The position numbers were made by a program, and so were the translations under genes. The notes under the pieces are model-generated. The model was not told where the DNA came from, searched no databases, and saw nothing but the letters and a program-made list of their open reading frames with translations. From assembly GCA_002320595.1 (NCBI GenBank), contig DCKB01000055.1, positions 1 through 10,150 of the forward strand: a stretch of 10,150 bases of DNA, given 5' to 3'. This stretch comes from Christensenella sp. UBA1685. GTDB lineage: Bacteria; Bacillota; Clostridia; Christensenellales; CAG-138. Of this stretch, positions 1-5,911 are shown piece by piece (position 1 is the stretch's first letter; each line of letters opens with the position of its first letter).

Positions 1-24
1 CAGTTCAACTGGTGGTTTTGATTT
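1..24 (+). terminator. Probable 3' part of a Rho-independent terminator of an upstream plus-strand gene (cut by window edge)
   Basis: Bases 1-4 (CAGT) can pair with 8-11 (ACTG) around a three-base loop. The 3' arm then continues as GTGG (12-15) and runs into TTTTGATTT. If the bases just before the window are CCAC, this is an eight-pair stem followed by a T-rich tract, the standard shape of an intrinsic terminator. Only half of the stem is visible, so this is an inference. Confidence 0.35.
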
Positions 25-60
25 ATGCCATGTTGAAGCCTGCATTTATTTTGAGAACTG

Positions 61-141
61 TCACGAAAAATAAGTAATTAAGGTTAAGAGTGCCAATATG
101 AACATCCCAAACGCCATTAAATCTCTAAAATCAAATTCCAT
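61..141 (-). CDS. Putative holin-like toxin (Hol_Tox type), 26 aa
   Basis: This is a 26-codon ORF, too short for routine gene calls. It starts with ATG at 141-139, eight bases after a strong GGGAGG ribosome binding site (156-151), and ends at TGA (63-61). The peptide has a short charged N-terminus (MEFDFRD) and then one hydrophobic segment, LMAFGMFILALLTLI (residues 8-22). A Leu-Met followed by an FGMFI-ALLT core is characteristic of the small 'putative holin-like toxin' family of Firmicutes, related to the toxins of type I toxin-antitoxin systems such as TxpA and BsrG. Those peptides insert into the cytoplasmic membrane and are usually silenced by an antisense RNA. The lysine-rich tail common in the family is absent here (it ends TYFS). 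The ORF and its ribosome binding site are seen directly; the family call is from motif resemblance, and toxicity is untested. Confidence 0.65.
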   Translation of the reverse strand: MEFDFRDLMAFGMFILALLTLITYFS

Positions 142-158
142 ATGTTCTACCTCCCAAA

Positions 159-264
159 TTTTATTACCCTTACAACAAGATATATTTGCTCTTGCACTTG
201 TATTCTGTTATAATTAATAATGTCAGTGTAAACTGTGGATTGAAATATTGTAAGGGTTATTAAA
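159..264. repeat. Imperfect 17-bp inverted repeat flanking a promoter (arms 159-175 and 248-264)
   Basis: The left arm reads TTTTATTACCCTTACAA and the right arm TTGTAAGGGTTATTAAA. They pair at 15 of 17 positions, including a perfect core of ten (ACCCTTACAA). The arms are 72 bases apart and bracket the plus-strand promoter at 186-214. The left arm lies immediately upstream of the minus-strand toxin ribosome binding site. This could be a paired operator, or a duplicated element carried by both divergent units. No known regulator is recognised. Confidence 0.6.
186..214 (+). promoter_or_regulatory. SigA-type promoter for the EEP-family gene
   Basis: TTGCTC (186-191) and TATAAT (209-214) are separated by 17 bases. 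The -10 is perfect and the -35 is a fair match. The predicted start is near 221, giving a leader of about 110 bases before the ATG at 330. A weak 7-bp hairpin (269-275 with 282-288, one G-T pair) lies in this leader. The minus-strand toxin gene points away from this promoter. Confidence 0.55.
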
Positions 265-329
265 GTATGATGTCGTTAATGCGGCATCTACTTTTATAAG
301 CATTTTATCTTTGTGAATGGGAGGTAAAA

Positions 330-1418
330 ATGAAAAGAATATTGCGGTTTATTGGAACTTTTCTTGTGATTGCATTATTACTTATAGCAGGCTATGCTTC
401 GTACCTTTTTGTGACCTATGACCGCATTGCGGATATGCAGGAGCTTTCAATTATTCAACCGCAGGATATAACAGAATCTGCGCCAGCATCCTTGCAGCTT
501 GGGGAGGAATATAGTGCCGCTACTTATAATATTGGCTTCGGAGCCTACACGCCGGAATACAGCTTCTTTATGGATGGCGGGAAATCCTCCTGGGCGGCCA
601 GCAAAGAGAGCGTACTGAATACCGTGGAGGGCGCCTCCAGCCTGATCGCCGCTCTCGATCCGGACTTTGCTTTGATTCAGGAAATAGACTTGGATGCAAC
701 GCGGAGCTACCATATAGATCAATATGAGCTTTTGCGCAAAGCTCTGCCGGACTATTATTCAACGTTTGCGGTCAATTATGATTCAGCATTTCTTGCTTAC
801 CCTTTCACGGAGCCGCACGGAAAAAGCAAATCAGGCCTTGCGCTCTTTTCACGTTTCCCCATTGCGGGAAGCATGCGCCGGAGCTTCCCGATTTCCACCT
901 CAATCACAAAATTTTTTGATCTTGACCGCTGCTACAGCGTTTCCCGCTTTCCGGTAGAAAACGGGAAAGAGCTTGTGATCCTCACGCTCCATATGTCTGC
1001 CTATGGCAATTCGGATGAAATCCGTGAAGGGCAGATTCTTATGCTTTGCGAGGACATGGAACGGGAATATTCCGCCGGCAACTATGTGATTTGTGGCGGA
1101 GACTTCAACCACGACTTAAAAGCGCTTGCGGATGACAACATGGAACGGGAGTCTTGGGCATATCCATTTCCGCGGGAAAAACTTCCGGAGCATTTTGAGT
1201 TTTGCATCGATATGCTGTGTGGTGAGGAGCGCGCGCAACTATGGAATAGCGCCAGAAATGCGGACATGGAATATGTGCCTGATCTAACCTATACCGTCAC
1301 GCTTGATGGGTTCATTATTTCTGATAATATAAAGTGCACCGCATATGAGAACATAAACACAGGCTACTGCTATTCGGATCACGATCCCGTGCTCCTGCGG
1401 TTCCAGCTCTTGGACTAA
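330..1418 (+). CDS. Membrane-anchored endonuclease/exonuclease/phosphatase (EEP) family protein
   Basis: The 362-residue protein has an N-terminal uncleaved signal-anchor (residues 7-29, very hydrophobic after MKRILR), so the catalytic domain should lie outside the membrane. That domain (about 60-361) carries the EEP superfamily motifs in order: YNIG with Asn67, LIQEID with Glu118, a SGLALFSRFPI strand, TLH with His221, GGDFN with Asp258 and Asn260, Asp326 in LDGFI, and the terminal SDHDP (Asp350, His351). All usual metal-binding and catalytic positions are present. The superfamily includes DNases, sphingomyelinases and inositol-phosphate phosphatases; the substrate here cannot be told from sequence. 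An extracytoplasmic nuclease or phosphodiesterase is most likely. The start is fixed by GGGAGG (319-324) six bases before ATG. The ArsC/Spx-like gene follows after 37 bases and may be co-transcribed. Confidence 0.88.
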   Translation: MKRILRFIGTFLVIALLLIAGYASYLFVTYDRIADMQELSIIQPQDITESAPASLQLGEEYSAATYNIGFGAYTPEYSFFMDGGKSSWAASKESVLNTVEGASSLIAALDPDFALIQEIDLDATRSYHIDQYELLRKALPDYYSTFAVNYDSAFLAYPFTEPHGKSKSGLALFSRFPIAGSMRRSFPISTSITKFFDLDRCYSVSRFPVENGKELVILTLHMSAYGNSDEIREGQILMLCEDMEREYSAGNYVICGGDFNHDLKALADDNMERESWAYPFPREKLPEHFEFCIDMLCGEERAQLWNSARNADMEYVPDLTYTVTLDGFIISDNIKCTAYENINTGYCYSDHDPVLLRFQLLD

Positions 1419-1455
1419 TTTAATCGATCGATTTAAAAGAAAGGTAGGTATTTCA

Positions 1456-1809
1456 ATGCTTTTTCTTTGTTATCCCAAATGCAGCACCTGCCAGAGAGCA
1501 CAACGCTGGTTGGATGGCCACGGTATTTCCTATGATCTGCGCGATATCAAACTTGAACGTCCTACGCTTGACGAACTCAAAACCTGGTATGCAAAAAGCG
1601 GCCTTCCGCTCAAGCGTTTCTTTAATACCAGCGGCCTGATCTACAAAAACATGCAGTTGAAAGAGCGCTTGCCTGAGATGGTGGAAGGAGAACAGCTTAT
1701 GCTTCTGTCTTCGGACGGCATGCTCGTGAAGCGTCCGATTTTAATTGGGGATGGGTTCGTGCTTGTTGGTTTCAAAGAAAGCGAATGGGCAGCAGAGCTT
1801 GGGATTTAG
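1456..1809 (+). CDS. ArsC/Spx-fold family protein (YusI-like, 'arsenate reductase family')
   Basis: This is a 117-residue thioredoxin-fold protein of the ArsC/Spx/MgsR family. The N-terminus holds YPKCSTCQRA, with Cys9 and Cys12 in a CxxC arrangement and an additional Cys5. The central SGLPLKRFFNTSG (48-60) and the late KRPIL (92-96, Arg93) are family hallmarks, and the length is normal. True arsenate reductases of the R773 type use one catalytic cysteine with several arginines. The CxxC pair and overall pattern fit the YusI/Spx branch better, where a disulphide switch or a thiol reductase role is more likely than arsenate detoxification. No arsR, arsB or acr3 lies nearby. The start ATG follows an AAGGTAGG-like ribosome binding site. 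A 12-bp AATCGATCGATT palindrome (1422-1433) lies in the short gap from the EEP gene. Confidence 0.85.
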   Translation: MLFLCYPKCSTCQRAQRWLDGHGISYDLRDIKLERPTLDELKTWYAKSGLPLKRFFNTSGLIYKNMQLKERLPEMVEGEQLMLLSSDGMLVKRPILIGDGFVLVGFKESEWAAELGI

Positions 1810-1826
1810 GGAATTCTATGTTCCAT

Positions 1827-1858
1827 AGGGTGACAGGAGTTCATGCGGCAGTTACCCT
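1827..1858. promoter_or_regulatory. Dyad symmetry upstream of the XRE gene (possible operator or leader hairpin)
   Basis: AGGGTGAC (1827-1834) can pair with GTTACCCT (1851-1858) over eight positions with one G-T pair, around a 16-base spacer. A smaller hairpin, CTATG-TTC-CATAG (1816-1828), overlaps its left edge. The dyad lies 33 bases before the XRE start codon, where an autoregulatory operator would be expected. It could instead act in RNA as a weak terminator of the preceding gene, but no T-tract follows. Confidence 0.35.
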
Positions 1859-1891
1859 GAAGCCATAAACTGTTGAAATTGGAGGCTTCAT

Positions 1892-2560
1892 ATGGATCCC
1901 AGAAAGATAGGCGCCTTCATCGCAGCTTGCCGCAAGGAGAAGGGATACACCCAAGGCGCCCTTGCATCTCTGCTTGGCGTTACCGACAAAGCGGTGTCTC
2001 GATGGGAAACCGGGCGAGGTTTGCCCGACATTACGATGTTGCCCTGCCTCAGTACTGCCCTTGATGTGTCGGTGAGCGAGCTTCTTGCCGGGGCGCGGAT
2101 TGAAAAAGAAAATGTTCCGCAAGCTGCCGAGCAGCTGCTCGTCAATGCACTTTCGGAAAAGCGGCGCATCGTGCGCGGAGTCGTAAGCAGCTGCATTGCA
2201 CTGTTGGTTGTTCTTTTGCTTGCATTGTTCTTCTCTTACGGCCCGGCCGTGTTTCAGCGCGGTAACCCTTTGCCGTATCTCAGGGCAATGGCAACGCTGA
2301 ATCGTAAGCAGCCGTTTGCGGAAGTGCCGCAGCGAAGCGGCGGATATATTTCCCTGCTGGGCGAAGCAGCCGAAGCAGCCGTTCTTACACATATCGAAGC
2401 TGAATATGACGCCATTGCATGCGATCAGCACGGAAGAGCGTTTGTTTTCCAACAGGGAGAAACGCGCTTTTATGTTATGACAGAGGTATACTGGGGACGT
2501 TTCCGGGTCTGGGTAATCCCACCGACCCCTACGTCAGAGGCTGCAGATACGGAAGAATAG
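1892..2560 (+). CDS. XRE-family transcriptional regulator with a transmembrane segment
   Basis: The protein is 222 residues. Residues 6-66 form a Cro/CI-type helix-turn-helix, with the familiar blocks KEKGYTQGALASLLGVTDKAVSRWE, given here only as the start KEKGYTQ and the recognition-helix end KAVSRWE (33-39), followed by GRGLPDITMLPCL. A hydrophobic stretch at 96-116 is a clear membrane span. Residues 117-222 form an unrecognised domain that would lie outside the membrane if the DNA-binding part is cytoplasmic. This architecture is common in Clostridia: a helix-turn-helix of the 'GxGLPDI...' type joined to a membrane tail. Targets are unknown; the dyad upstream hints at self-control. The start is supported by GGAGG (1881-1885) six bases before ATG. 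The last 32 bases overlap the oppositely oriented glycosylase gene. Confidence 0.85.
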   Translation: MDPRKIGAFIAACRKEKGYTQGALASLLGVTDKAVSRWETGRGLPDITMLPCLSTALDVSVSELLAGARIEKENVPQAAEQLLVNALSEKRRIVRGVVSSCIALLVVLLLALFFSYGPAVFQRGNPLPYLRAMATLNRKQPFAEVPQRSGGYISLLGEAAEAAVLTHIEAEYDAIACDQHGRAFVFQQGETRFYVMTEVYWGRFRVWVIPPTPTSEAADTEE

Positions 2561-3017
2561 CACGATAGGCCTCCGCAAGCGCACTGAACGGCATCGCGCA
2601 ATTTGCCGGGCTTGGGGAGGGGAGGCAAATGCATCCGCTTCCGCAAAGACGCGTATAAAATTTTGCCGCAACGCTACCGGTTGTAAATACGGCGCGGATG
2701 TCCGCTGCTGCGAAGATCGGCGTGAAATCGTTCGCAACCGGGTCACGAATGCTGCTGTCCGCAGCACCCGTGATTTTACACGATGCAAGCACATCCCAAA
2801 GGGCGATACCTCTTCGCAGGAGCATTGCCCTTTTTTCTTCTATTGAACTTGGCAACGGCTCTTGCAGAACGGTGGAGAGCACATGCCAGAAGCGGTTTTG
2901 CGGATGGCCATAATAAAACCCCTGCGCACGTGATTTGGGCGAGGGAAAGGTGCCAAGGATCAGGATGCGCGAATTGGCATCATATATGGGGAGGAGTGTG
3001 TGATAGATCGTTTCCAT
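2529..3017 (-). CDS. DNA-deoxyinosine / uracil-DNA glycosylase (UDG family 6-like)
   Basis: The 162-residue product belongs to the uracil-DNA glycosylase superfamily, in the hypoxanthine-DNA glycosylase group (family 6). These enzymes remove deaminated bases, hypoxanthine and in some members uracil, to begin base excision repair. The first motif is ILILGTFPSPKS (18-29), followed by GFYYGHPQNRFW (33-44) with Asn41 at the position of the family's catalytic asparagine. The second motif is LPSPSPAN (132-139), close to the usual LPSTSPAN. The reading frame extends 47 codons further upstream, but that stretch is low-complexity and crosses the promoters. The family start just before LLPIYDANS fits ATG at 3017-3015. 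No ribosome binding site precedes this ATG, and the predicted RNA start falls next to it. The 3' end overlaps the XRE gene by 32 bases. Confidence 0.88.
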   Translation of the reverse strand: METIYHTLLPIYDANSRILILGTFPSPKSRAQGFYYGHPQNRFWHVLSTVLQEPLPSSIEEKRAMLLRRGIALWDVLASCKITGAADSSIRDPVANDFTPIFAAADIRAVFTTGSVAAKFYTRLCGSGCICLPSPSPANCAMPFSALAEAYRAILPYLQPLT

Positions 3018-3024
3018 GAAGCAA

Positions 3025-3054
3025 AGTATAACATACAAGCTTCGAAATATGCAA
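3025..3054 (-). promoter_or_regulatory. Extended -10 promoter for the glycosylase gene, implying a leaderless mRNA
   Basis: On the minus strand, TTGCAT (3054-3049) and TATACT (3030-3025) are 18 bases apart, and a TG lies one base before the -10 (extended -10). Transcription should start seven or so bases past the -10, at about 3018, adjacent to the ATG at 3017. No Shine-Dalgarno sequence lies between promoter and start codon. Confidence 0.5.
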
Positions 3055-3086
3055 AAGAAAGAAGTATGGCGGAATCGAATATGGCA

Positions 3087-3095
3087 TGATATAAT
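3087..3095 (+). promoter_or_regulatory. Extended -10 promoter for the DUF512-der operon
   Basis: TGATATAAT (3087-3095) is a perfect extended -10 (TGnTATAAT). The -35 region is poor, which is usual for extended -10 promoters. The predicted start is near 3102, about 28 bases before the preferred start codon at 3130. The promoter is divergent from the glycosylase promoter; the two -10 boxes are about 60 bases apart. Confidence 0.55.
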
Positions 3096-3129
3096 CGAAC
3101 ATGATTTATTGCGGATGGAGAAGATTTTA

Positions 3130-4446
3130 ATGAAGCACAGAATCACAGCCGTAGACATGGATTCGATCGCAGAGGAGCTTGGCGTAGAGCCGGGCTGGTC
3201 GCTTGTATCCGTTGACGGAGAAACTGTGCTCGATGTGATTGATTATGAACAGCTGACAACGAAGGAAACATTGGAGCTTTGCTTTGAAACATCAGATGGT
3301 GAAAGCGTTTATGCTGACGTAGAAAAGGAGCTCTATGAGCCGCTCGGCTTAAACTTTGAAAGTGGATTGATGAGCCCAATTAAAAGCTGTAAGAACCACT
3401 GCGTGTTTTGTTTCATTGACCAAATGCCCAAGGGAGTGCGCAGCACCCTGCATGTTAAGGATGACGATTGGCGGCTATCCCTCATCATGGGGAACTATGT
3501 AACGCTCACGAACATTGATGATGCAGAGTTTACGCGCATCCTGAAACGCCGCGTCAGCCCTCTTTATATTTCCGTACATGCTACGGATGGGGAAGTGCGC
3601 AAGGCCATGATGCGCAATCCCACAGCCGTGCGCCTTATGGAGCGCTTGGGCAGGCTTAAGCGGGAGGGCATGCAGTTTCACGCGCAGATTGTGCTTTGCC
3701 CAGGACTGAACGATGGGGAAATCCTTACGAATACGCTCTGCGATCTTTTTTCGCTCGCGCCTGCCGCACAGTCCGTGGCAGTCGTTCCCGTTGGCCTTAC
3801 AAAGCACAGGGATGGACTGACGCCGCTTCGGACGCTGACGCGTGAAGAAGCGCAGGAAGCAATTTCCCGCGTGGAAGCGTGCAATGCGCATGCATTGCAG
3901 GAGACGGGGCAAGGCTTTGCCTATGCTTCGGATGAAATGTACTGCATTGCGGGTCTTCCGCTCCCCCCGTATGAGGATTATCAGGAATTCCCACAAATTG
4001 AAAACGGTGTTGGGCTTCTGCGCAAGTTTGAAGCCGAATTTAAAGAAGCGCTTGCGGAAAAGGCTCCACTTAAAAATCCGGTAACAGTGGATGCTGCAAC
4101 AGGCGCTTCCGCATTTCCGTTTTTGCAGCCGTTGTTTGCCATGCTTGCACCCTATGGCATCCGGATTGTGCTGCATCGCATTGAAAATGATTATTTCGGC
4201 CATAGTGTGACTGTAAGTGGCCTCATGACAGCGGGCGATCTTGCTGCGCAGCTCAGGGGGAAGCTCGCAAGCGGGATGCTTCTTTTGCCGGACGACACTT
4301 TGCGTGAGCGCGAAGATGTTTTCCTTGATGGAGAGCATTTGGAAGGGCTTCAAAACCGGCTTTCTGTGCGGATCGTGCCGCTTTGCGCAAGCGACGGCAC
4401 GCTGTTCATTGAGGAATTGTTTGATACATTAAAAAACTGGAAATAA
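3130..4446 (+). CDS. DUF512 / radical SAM family protein with N-terminal PDZ-like domain
   Basis: The protein is 438 residues from the preferred start. Residues 4-40 form the PDZ-like segment typical of the family (SIAEELGVEPGWSLVSVDG). A radical SAM cluster motif follows, CKNHCVFC, with Cys87, Cys91 and Cys94 as ligands to a 4Fe-4S cluster. The C-terminal third matches the DUF512 region seen next to der in many Clostridia. No reaction has been assigned to the family with certainty, and radical SAM chemistry is inferred from the motif. The frame stays open to an ATG at 3016, but that would place the -10 box inside the gene. ATG 3130 has GGAG nine bases upstream and gives the usual family N-terminus. 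der follows after 18 bases, so the two are probably co-transcribed. Confidence 0.88.
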   Translation: MKHRITAVDMDSIAEELGVEPGWSLVSVDGETVLDVIDYEQLTTKETLELCFETSDGESVYADVEKELYEPLGLNFESGLMSPIKSCKNHCVFCFIDQMPKGVRSTLHVKDDDWRLSLIMGNYVTLTNIDDAEFTRILKRRVSPLYISVHATDGEVRKAMMRNPTAVRLMERLGRLKREGMQFHAQIVLCPGLNDGEILTNTLCDLFSLAPAAQSVAVVPVGLTKHRDGLTPLRTLTREEAQEAISRVEACNAHALQETGQGFAYASDEMYCIAGLPLPPYEDYQEFPQIENGVGLLRKFEAEFKEALAEKAPLKNPVTVDAATGASAFPFLQPLFAMLAPYGIRIVLHRIENDYFGHSVTVSGLMTAGDLAAQLRGKLASGMLLLPDDTLREREDVFLDGEHLEGLQNRLSVRIVPLCASDGTLFIEELFDTLKNWK

Positions 4447-4464
4447 AACGAGGTATACAGGGAT

Positions 4465-5793
4465 ATGGCAAAACCTTTGGTTGCGGTTGTGGGCCGGCCC
4501 AACGTGGGAAAATCCACACTTTTTAACAAGGTTGTCGGAAAGCGGATCGCCATTGTGGAAGATACGCCCGGCGTTACACGGGATCGAATCTATGGTGACG
4601 CGACATGGCTTGAGTATAACTTTGCTTTGGTGGATACCGGGGGAATCGAGCCCGCGCGCGATGACGTTATCAGCGTGCAGATGCGCCGGCAGGCAGAGCT
4701 TGCAATCGAAACGGCGGATGTCATCGTTTTTCTTGTGGATGGGCGGGAAGGCATTACGGCGGCAGATGCGGAGGTTGCAGAAATGCTTCGCCGGTCTCGC
4801 AAGCCGGTCGTGCTCGGCGTGAATAAGGTGGATCACATTAAGTATGCGGATTCGGTCTACGATTTTTACGAGCTCGGTATTGGCGCGCCCGTTGCACTTT
4901 CTGCAGAGCAGGGGCTCGGCATTGGCGACCTGTTGGATGAAGTTGTTTCTTATTTTGAAAAGAACCCGGAGGATGAGCATCCGGAAGTGACGAACATTGC
5001 GGTAGTAGGGAAACCAAATGTTGGAAAATCCAGCTTGGTAAACGCGCTGCTCGGCCAGGAGCGCACGATTGTAAGCGATATCGCGGGAACAACGCGAGAC
5101 GCAATAGACACGCCTTTCACCTATGGCGGGCGAGATTATATGCTTGTTGATACGGCGGGTATCCGGCGGAAGCGTGCGATTGAAGATGAAAGCATTGAGC
5201 GCTACAGCGTAATCCGCTCGCTCGGTGCGATTCGCCGCGCAGACGTGGTGCTGATTGTGATTGATGCGGCAGAAGGCTTAAGCGAGCAGGATGTGCGCAT
5301 CGCAGGCTATGTACACGAAGAAGGAAAGGCTTCGGTTTTAATCGTAAACAAGTGGGATCTTATCGAAAAGGATACACACACGATGAACGAATTTAAAAAG
5401 AAGCTTTCGGCCGACCTGGCGTTTATGGATTATGTGCCAATGCTTTTTATTTCCGCCTTAAGCGGCCAACGCGTCGGCAAGGTGATGCAACAGGCGGATT
5501 TCGCATATGCGCAGAACTGTTTGCGCGTTTCTACCGGCACGCTCAATGACATCGTTTCCGAAGCTGTAATGGTTACGGAACCGCCTTCGGATAAGGGCCG
5601 CCGCCTGAAAATCTACTATGCAACACAGGTATCGGTTAAGCCGCCCACGTTCGTCCTGTTTGTGAATGAGCCGGAGCTGATGCATTTTTCCTATAAACGA
5701 TACATGGAAAATTATATCCGCAAGTCCTTTGGGCTAACGGCAACCCCCATCCGGCTTCTCGTGCGCCAGCGCACGAAAAATGCACCGCTCTGA
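4465..5793 (+). CDS. der: Ribosome biogenesis GTPase Der (EngA)
   Basis: The 442-residue protein is a full-length Der, an essential GTPase with two G domains in tandem that assists 50S ribosomal subunit maturation. The first G domain has GRPNVGKS (10-17), DTPGVTRDR (33-41), DTGG (57-60) and NKVD (120-123). The second has GKPNVGKS (182-189), GTTRD (208-212), DTAG (229-232) and NKWD (295-298). The KH-like domain occupies about 350-440 and ends in the usual basic tail (RLLVRQRTKNAPL). A GAGG-containing ribosome binding site lies 11 bases before ATG, in the 18-base gap from the DUF512 gene. A strong terminator follows the stop codon after 27 bases. In many Clostridia plsY and gpsA lie between der and spoIVA; here they are absent. 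Confidence 0.97.
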   Translation: MAKPLVAVVGRPNVGKSTLFNKVVGKRIAIVEDTPGVTRDRIYGDATWLEYNFALVDTGGIEPARDDVISVQMRRQAELAIETADVIVFLVDGREGITAADAEVAEMLRRSRKPVVLGVNKVDHIKYADSVYDFYELGIGAPVALSAEQGLGIGDLLDEVVSYFEKNPEDEHPEVTNIAVVGKPNVGKSSLVNALLGQERTIVSDIAGTTRDAIDTPFTYGGRDYMLVDTAGIRRKRAIEDESIERYSVIRSLGAIRRADVVLIVIDAAEGLSEQDVRIAGYVHEEGKASVLIVNKWDLIEKDTHTMNEFKKKLSADLAFMDYVPMLFISALSGQRVGKVMQQADFAYAQNCLRVSTGTLNDIVSEAVMVTEPPSDKGRRLKIYYATQVSVKPPTFVLFVNEPELMHFSYKRYMENYIRKSFGLTATPIRLLVRQRTKNAPL

Positions 5794-5820
5794 TTCAAAA
5801 TTAAAAGGCGCCATTCAAAT

Positions 5821-5858
5821 TGCCCTCCTTCCATATGGAAAGAGGGCATGTTTCTTTT
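5821..5858 (+). terminator. Rho-independent terminator of the DUF512-der operon
   Basis: TGCCCTC (5821-5827) pairs with GAGGGCA (5842-5848). After one mismatch, TTCC (5829-5832) pairs with GGAA (5837-5840) around an ATAT loop. TGTTTCTTTT follows directly. The 3' arm and the T-tract overlap the -35 box of the proposed spoIVA promoter. Confidence 0.88.
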
Positions 5859-5874
5859 CCGCGGCACATATACT
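5846..5874 (+). promoter_or_regulatory. Sigma-E-type sporulation promoter of spoIVA
   Basis: GCATGTT (5846-5852) matches the mother-cell sigma-E -35 consensus GCATATT at 6 of 7 bases. Fourteen bases later CATATACT (5867-5874) matches the -10 consensus CATACAnT at all but one position. The spacing is the normal 14. The predicted start is near 5881, leaving room for the ribosome binding site at 5897-5903. Expression of spoIVA from sigma-E is established in Bacillus subtilis; the site here is inferred from sequence. Confidence 0.65.
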
Positions 5875-5911
5875 TCACTAGTCGATTTATAACAGTGGGG
5901 AGGACACCTGA

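Noticed and set aside
1422..1433. AATCGATCGATT palindrome as an operator
   Set aside because: It is short and low in information, lying between two probably co-transcribed genes with no promoter beside it.
1456..1809. Arsenic resistance determinant
   Set aside because: The CxxC pattern fits YusI/Spx-like proteins, and no arsR, arsB or acr3 gene lies nearby.
1841..2452. Minus-strand ORF of 203 codons over the XRE gene
   Set aside because: No domain or ribosome binding site; the plus strand has a convincing helix-turn-helix protein with a good ribosome binding site.
3016..3129. N-terminal extension of the DUF512 protein from ATG 3016
   Set aside because: It would include the perfect extended -10 box, lacks a ribosome binding site, and encodes 38 residues outside the family's usual N-terminus.
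3018..3158. 47-codon upstream extension of the glycosylase frame
   Set aside because: It crosses both promoters, is rich in Ile, Phe, Cys and Ser with no family resemblance, and the natural family start is ATG 3017.
3475..4353. Minus-strand ORF of 292 codons inside the DUF512 gene
   Set aside because: The plus-strand frame has clear radical SAM motifs; the antisense frame has no recognisable domain and is explained as a shadow.
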